Under the pieces are notes generated by a model. It saw only the letters and a program-made list of their open reading frames with translations. It made no database searches and was not told where the DNA came from. A stretch of DNA of 64,000 bases from positions 28,122,856 through 28,186,855 of the forward strand of contig NC_064760.1 of the NCBI RefSeq assembly GCF_011397635.1. The letters run 5' to 3'. The DNA is from Epinephelus fuscoguttatus. Taxonomy: Eukaryota > Chordata > Actinopteri > Perciformes > Serranidae. Both the position numbers and the translations under genes were made by a program. This document shows, piece after piece, positions 48,001 through 64,000 of this stretch. Position 1 is the stretch's first letter. Each line of letters opens with the position of its first letter.

Positions 48001-50100
48001 AGAAAACCAGCTCTTGCCTGCTACTGCTTATTATTATTATGAAGCTTATCTCTTCAAAGTTGGTCTAATCCTTTATTGTGGCATAGTGTGCAGTTACATA
48101 ACTTGGAACAGCATCAGTAAGACAGCGGGGGAAAAGTTCTCACACACAGCGGAGGACCATAGTAAGTTGGTCATGACGTATGAACTGTCAATTTACAATG
48201 TGAACAGGTGGAGTAAGTACAATTCAAACACACGAGCTACCTATTAAGCAGCTTATATGAGGGCAGCAAGTGGAGACCTTTGGTTTTAGGGTGAACAGTG
48301 GTGTATTGTGCCCTGATCCTAGTGAGAGGCTGATTTCTACTCTCCGGCGGTGACCCTCTTTCCGAACAAAATGTTCCCCCCGCCATGGCTGACTCACAAG
48401 GTACGGCCTATTACGCAACCAGTGTGAGGAAAAGGGGCTAGAACAGGGGAGTGGGGTTAGTGATGGATGATCCATTTTTCTGGATAAAAGGTTTCACAAA
48501 GTGGATGACTTCTGCGTGAGAACGGGACACAACACGAGCCCTATTTGCTCAAGGCTGGCCACAGGTCAATTATGCTGTAACTGTCACTGTTGAGGAAAGC
48601 CATTTGAATGATGCAGAGTGAAACTAAAAGAGGCAGAAACTGCCAGGTGAATGACCACCCCATTACTCTAAAGAGAGGACCACGCTATAGCCACATGGTT
48701 GTTTTATTTAGTGGAATCAGGGTGTGTGAGTGCTTAAGGCCCACACAGCAATCTACCTGAAATCACAGTGTTTATAATGCATGTACAGCAGGTAATTATA
48801 GGTTAACCTCTGGCGGCTTATTTGTGTTTTTCATGTACGTTTCCACCTCCATTTGATCTTAGACAAACAATGGGATGGGCCACAACAAGTACTTTGTTTA
48901 CAGTGGAAAAGAGGAGAGAAGTCACGGAGGAGCAGCGAGCATGCTCCCAGTGTTGTGTAGAGGGAGACGCCTGGTCGGTGCAAAGTCATTTTGGATTAAA
49001 AAGAGCAATAAAAAACTAAAAGGGTATAAAATAAATGATGAATATCTAAAAGAATGAGTTAATAACACTATTAAACCAACTGAAGATAAGACTTTTTTTT
49101 TTAAATGCAGACTCAAAGTGTTTTAACAAGCAAGTGAAAGCAAGCATCACACTCATAAAATTAATTAAAACAAGTATGAAGTAAAAAAGCTGCGGGAGAA
49201 AAAAGATACAAAGCGTGTTAAACAGTAAAAGGAACTAAAAAAAACATGAAAGACAATTAATTTAAAAGTGCGACTGATTCTGCTCGTCTCCGTCTGATCT
49301 AAAGCTGCACACTGGTTCATGGAGGGTAGAACAACATCAGACAGTCAGCTGCACAACGCATACCCACATATGCAAACAGCAGAGCCTCTTAGATAGTTCA
49401 GAACCCCAGCCTGCCAGGGGGAGCCTCCTCTAATCCTTCCCCACCCCAGACATCCCGTCTCTGTGATTGCACGTCACAGGATGCCCCCTCAGGTGGATCT
49501 AAATGAGATCTGGCAAAGCTGGGATCAATGGAGTTTTCCATCCGAGGAGACTTCTTACATGGGAGATTTAGTCTGAACCCTTGGAAAAGTCACACTTTCA
49601 CCATTAAAACGCATCACAATGTGCAACATATACAGCGATATCCCGAAAACATTACCTCAGAATGCGTTTGACTTACAATGCACTGTTCTCTTGAAGCAGT
49701 GGGTGGATGATGGGGATTAGAGTGGTGTCTGGGCCAGAGGTGGTTGCTGTTGTAACTAGTAGAGATTCCCAGAGGGTGAATAAAAGCCAGGGAAGGGTTT
49801 GGGAGGGTGTCAGTCACATGGTGTAATTAATAGCAGAGACTGACAGCTGCTGTCATGAGAGGTGTCACCAGGTCCTCCGGGTTGGTGCTCTCCTCCTCGC
49901 AGAGACGGGGTGGAAGGGGGGGGACACAGGAGAAGAGGAGCGGGCAGGCCGATATGAGAGAGGTCAGGGAGTCAGAGGAACGACAGGTGATGAATGCAGA
50001 GGTTTAAGGGCGGCACCAGGCAGGCCCTGACACCTTCACTGCGAACATCAGCCCTGACCTGTCCTGGACCTGCACACTGATATCAATGGACACAGGATCA
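42090..50100. other. Intergenic DNA, no gene recognised
   Basis: No frame here shows a recognisable domain, and open frames longer than 90 codons overlap others on the opposite strand. Short CA runs occur near 43100-43135 and 47450-47480. Non-repetitive stretches of mixed composition, for example about 44120-44330 and 49400-49560, could be regulatory. Nothing more specific is visible. Confidence 0.45.
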
Positions 50101-50107
50101 GACAGGG

Positions 50108-50697
50108 TTAAAGGGGCAGTTCACCCCAAAATCAAATATTTTTTCCTCTTATCTGCAGTACTATTTATCAATCTACATTGTTTTGGTGTGAGATACTCCT
50201 ATATAACACTCACTACCGAACTACACTTGCGAACTGTATTACCATGCAGAAGGAAGCATGCAGGCCCTCTGTGATGTGGACACCAAAGTACTTTGAGCTG
50301 TCCTCCTCTCCACCCAGAAATCATAGACATTATGGGGGGTGTAGTTCCTTCCTTGCTTCCTTCTTAAGTCCTTAAGTAAGACTATCGTCTCCTTAGCTTG
50401 GCTGACGTTACAGCATAACATTACAGCTCAGTCAAGGAGGATGCCATTAATATTCACATCTCCTGCTGTCATTAAAAACATTTAGACACTGCTGTTGAGT
50501 TTTTCAAATGAACTTTTTTGGCGCTTTGATCGCCAGAAGCCGAGTTCCACTTAGTTCCATTATATTCAAGGGACATCTCTACTGCCGATATCTCCAATAT
50601 TCAAAAACTCACACCAAAACAATCTAGATTAATAAACAGCACTACAGGTAAAAAGATAAATATGCATTTTCGATTCTGAGGTGAACTGTCCCTTTAA
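50108..50697. mobile_element. Palindromic fish MITE, copy 2
   Basis: The left end 'ttaaaggggcagttcacccc' and right end 'gaggtgaactgtccctttaa' are inverted repeats. Internal phrases 'ctatttatcaatctacattg' and, in reverse, 'caatctagattaataaacag' show that the element is palindromic for more than 80 bp at each end. It is the same family as 4351-4790. Noncoding. Confidence 0.85.
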
Positions 50698-50699
50698 AC

Positions 50700-53600
50700 C
50701 TTGTTGCGTGACTTTATTGATGACATATGATGATGATCTGCCATTTGTATTTTTCCCCATCTGCACTCAATTGTTTCAAATTAATACCACTGTCAGAGGT
50801 AAGTGTCAAAGTAACTTAAAACAGGCACTATCTGTATTTCCCCACCTGTGCTAAATAAAGTTTAACACATAACTCCAGAGAGGTGAGTACAACTTCAAAC
50901 AGAAACAAACATTTTACAGCAGTGCATTTTTCTACATAGCTGTGTTGTTCAGACACAACTTCCAACCGCAAAATGTGTAGCTATAAAACATCACCCGACA
51001 AATGTCTTAAATAAAGGCCAGGAGGATGAATCAAACTGCAGGTACCTGATAATTAACTTGGCTGGCAGCTAGATGTCCAATATCTGCTTGTATGTTTTCC
51101 ACAAAGTGCAGTTATTCTTAGCACACGTCAGTTATTTAAAAACTCTGGCAAAATGGAAACTGCAATATCCTAAATCACAATGTTTTTGAAGTATTGCATG
51201 TTCAAAAGTGACTCGACAGTCACAGTAGGTATGCTGACCTGTGCTGCAGCAGCGAAGATGCTACTGAAGAAATGTCTTTGTTCTGTTTTTTCTGTCTGTC
51301 GGACAGAGGGAAAGCTTGGAGTGATAAATGCTGCGAGGCTGCCGACCATCTGGCAAAGCAATGAAGTGTTGTGCTCATGCAGACATGACGGTTGTCTAGT
51401 TTTTTGCCACTGATTTACTCGGAACCTGCTTGTTGTTTATCATTTATTAGCAATCTTTTAAGTGTAGCCATTTATGTTTTTCCCCTTCACTGACTTCTAT
51501 GTAAAGACAGCTGACAAATATAGGAAGCACATAGTCCATCTACTGGCTCTTTTTTCCCATGCAAGTTATAATCCTAAGGGCAAGTCTAGCAGCTGCAGGA
51601 TTGCTTGTAACTATTCCGTCTTTCAGGATGTTTATTTAAAAAGATGCACTTGGCGCAGTTGATTTTTAACTTGATAGTTATATCTAATTTTATCCAGGAC
51701 ATGAATGTTTTTTTTTTTTTGCATCCCTGTGATGCTGGAGCATCCATTCTGAATTCTAGGACCTCTGGAAAACACCAATACCACAGCCATAAAATCAAGA
51801 GGACTCATTGATCAGTAAGCCTGCAACTATGGATGGGTATTGCTGGCGTCCATGATGACTGTTCCAGATGTGTGCGAGCAAAAGAAAATTCCCTCACACA
51901 GTGAAATTTTTCTGAGCTCACGCACTGTAAGACATGAACAGTTTTTAGTTATGAGTCACTGAATGGAGCAAAAAATAACTAACTAATGAACAAATAACTC
52001 CCTCTGTATCCCAAAGCAACCCCATTCAAGTATCTAGGAGAGCATTCCAAAACACTGCTAACAATGTGGGTCATCAGCTTTCATTGGATCTTCTTCTAAA
52101 ATAAATGGGCTGAAATAATTTAGGCCAGTCATTTAGTGGCAGAATATTCTGGCCTGGCAATTAAACAGCACAACAAACTCCCAATATCTCCAGACTATGC
52201 TGAGATTTTAACAACAGCCCGGTCTAAATTGACCTGTGAGTGAATGAACCTCTTGCTCTCACGTGCTTCCTAAAATAGCTTGTGTGAAAGCAGGGTCTGT
52301 TGTGGAGAGCTGTCACCGACCCTTTAGGCAGGAGAAGATGCGTTCACCCTGACCGCCTTCCTAGTGACTGTAGCCTGCACAAAGATAAAGCATGTCAGAT
52401 GCAATTGCCATAGACACACAGTGACCATGACATCATTCTGTGCACAAGTGACCGCTAAGCAGTGTGAAGAGCGAGAGCAAAGGAGAGGAACGCATGGAAG
52501 AGTACACAAACCCTGCGCCCTATGCATGCTTTGAGCACACAGAGCAAAGCCAACATGGGCAATGATGTCAACTACTTTCCCATAGAGGGACTATGGGAAA
52601 AAAACTGAGGTGCAGCAAGCAGTAGCCCCCTTTTCAACATCTTCAGGGCAGAATGGCATGTTAATGACTATCACTTTACAGGCCACATCCCTAAAACTGA
52701 CGTGTGTCAAACATGAATAAACTAAAGAGATAATGTGAATAATGAGGGTCTGTGTTGCCTATAATTAAGGTTTATTTACTGATGTTTGAAATAAAACTCT
52801 ATCAGTGGTGTGAAATGTTCACCAACTATTTAACAGTTGAAAACAAACACCATATCACAACCCAGGGAATCTTCTTGTTGACTACAGGCAGGTATATCAC
52901 ATATGTTGGATCTGCAGAAATGACAAAATCTGAGGTAAACTCATGTCCAAAGTCACTTTGCAGAGCCCAGAAATCTTTCTTTACAATAGCTTTACAAAGG
53001 TTGCCCTCTGTTGGTGATTATGAATCTTGCATACCATCTGCACAGAGGCCCACACAGGCTACAATACTTTTACAGCTGAGTAGTATGCCTATCCTAATAC
53101 AGTTTGGCTGAGCCACAGATTCAAAAACAGATTGACAAAATTGTTACACAAAGGCAAGGTTCTGCATGAGGCTCAAACTGCACCTAGGGCAGTGCTGCAT
53201 GCCCCTAGACACTAGAATATTTAACACCAAACAGCACAGTGAAATAAAGCAATTACATTAACTTGCATGGTTGCCAATGCATATATGGAGTTATGTGCTG
53301 TTTAATTAATGTGGTATAGAACTGCATGGCTGTGCATGTTACCCACACAAAACGGTGCACACTACAGTATGTTTGCCTCCTTTACTTTTGGTAGTCTTGC
53401 ACTGCTTGTGCTGTTTCTAAATGCCAGAGCACTACCACAAAGCTACCTCTCTGCATTTGTCTGGACCTACTCATGTCAAAACAGGCAAAATATGGTGTAA
53501 CCTATATTCCACAGCTTATGCACATAGATGTGTAAAGGTAACCTACATTTTCCAATGTGAATCCACAGCTCACTACATGCATGTCTAGCCTGCATATTAG

Positions 53601-53820
53601 AGCACTGTGATTCAATTCATTATTGAATCATATGACTATCCTGTAAATATTCCTTTGGTCTGTTACCTTATAGACTGCAGCAGACTTTTGCATGTCAGAC
53701 ATATTTAGATGTGATGCCATGATGTAATCAACATGGAAATCACGCCATCATGAATCTTTGAATGACTGATGATGATGATGATGATGCCTTTTTCCAGAAA
53801 ATCCTTGCACTCTCTCACTG
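50700..53820. other. Intergenic DNA upstream of ogt
   Basis: No gene is recognised. A short gat-repeat lies at about 53770-53786. An open frame at 52752-53111 (+) has no recognisable features. AT-rich throughout. Confidence 0.45.
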
Positions 53821-53829
53821 TGCCAATGT

Positions 53830-54368
53830 GTTCTTCCGCGCTATATCACTTGTAATCGTTTATTTACGTCATAAACCGTAGTTATAACGCACGGTAAGAA
53901 AACCATACTTCAAGCACACATCCGATTAATTATTATTCTACTAATATGACCTTTATTATAAATCTATACGGACGTTTATTCGTAATGGCGATGCGGGGAT
54001 CTAGTTCCTCTTAAAAAATGAGTTCCACCCATTTCGCCATTTTATGTTCTACAGCAGCTTTGTTGTGAGGAGGAAACCAGCTTGAAGCGCGAACCTACCG
54101 TATATTTAATGCTAGTAAAAATTTAATTATTAATTATTGTAGCGAGGTTGGTTAATATTTACAGCATTTACACTGACCACTGCAGTATATTTATTAAGCG
54201 CTATACAGGGAGCGGTAAATCAAAAATTAGGTTAGCTTAGCTCGCCTGGCAACGTGTTTGATGGTCGCAGCCGACAAAGACGACTGCTCGTCGCACACTT
54301 TTCTCTGAAACTGTAACCCACCAGAAGACACATTGACGACCACCGTGCAAGACACGAAGACTGAGGAG
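53830..54368 (+). promoter_or_regulatory. ogt: ogt promoter and 5' UTR area
   Basis: CpG frequency rises from about 53830 towards the ATG. The stretch contains a CRE-like 'tttacgtcat' near 53863 and a YY1-like CGCCATTTTATG at 54035-54046. The start codon context 'gaggagatggcgac' is also YY1-like and a good Kozak site (G at -3 and +4). No TATA box at a convincing position. The transcription start is probably between about 54000 and 54300, which is inferred. Confidence 0.5.

Positions 54369-64000
<9,632 letters not shown>

Overview
The window is vertebrate nuclear DNA, almost certainly from a spiny-rayed (percomorph-type) teleost fish. The evidence is spliced genes with GT-AG introns, proteins very close to vertebrate RhoG, FHDC1 and OGT, and a dense background of fish-type repeats: palindromic MITEs, hAT-like and Harbinger-like TIR elements, tRNA-derived SINEs and a LINE 3' end. 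Most open frames in the window are chance frames in intergenic or repeat DNA. Three genes can be supported.

Layout. (1) 1-13.86 kb: no recognisable gene; unique DNA with interspersed repeats, including a long near-perfect hairpin at 3639-4338, two SINEs and a TIR element of about 1.2 kb. (2) 13.86-17.66 kb, minus strand: rhog, a Rho-family GTPase with its whole coding region in one exon (16298-16873), a noncoding first exon near 17.6 kb and a probable 3' UTR of about 2.4 kb. (3) 19.53-30.8 kb, minus strand: fhdc1 (FH2 domain-containing protein 1, an inverted-formin type), reconstructed here as 11 coding exons for about 1098 aa plus a noncoding first exon. (4) 30.8-53.8 kb: a repeat-rich intergenic interval separating the divergently transcribed fhdc1 and ogt. 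It holds a three-layer nested insertion (MITE, hAT-like element, LINE), an internally deleted Harbinger-like element that still carries a MADF-like open frame, and a few gene-like unique stretches that may be conserved noncoding elements. (5) 54.37-63.80 kb, plus strand: the 5' part of ogt (O-GlcNAc transferase). Twelve coding exons cover the complete TPR superhelix and the first 60-codon exon of the catalytic half; the gene continues past the window edge.

The three products act in different processes: RhoG in actin and membrane signalling, FHDC1 in actin/microtubule organisation, and OGT in nutrient-responsive protein O-GlcNAcylation. rhog and fhdc1 are tandem on the minus strand, about 1.9 kb apart; nothing suggests co-regulation.

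The most interesting signals are the 3.4-kb ogt intron 4, which has features of a regulated detained intron with decoy-exon-like islands; tandem SxIP (EB1-binding type) motifs at the C-terminus of the fish FHDC1; the long hairpin; the Harbinger relic; and the nested insertion, whose target-site duplication can still be read.
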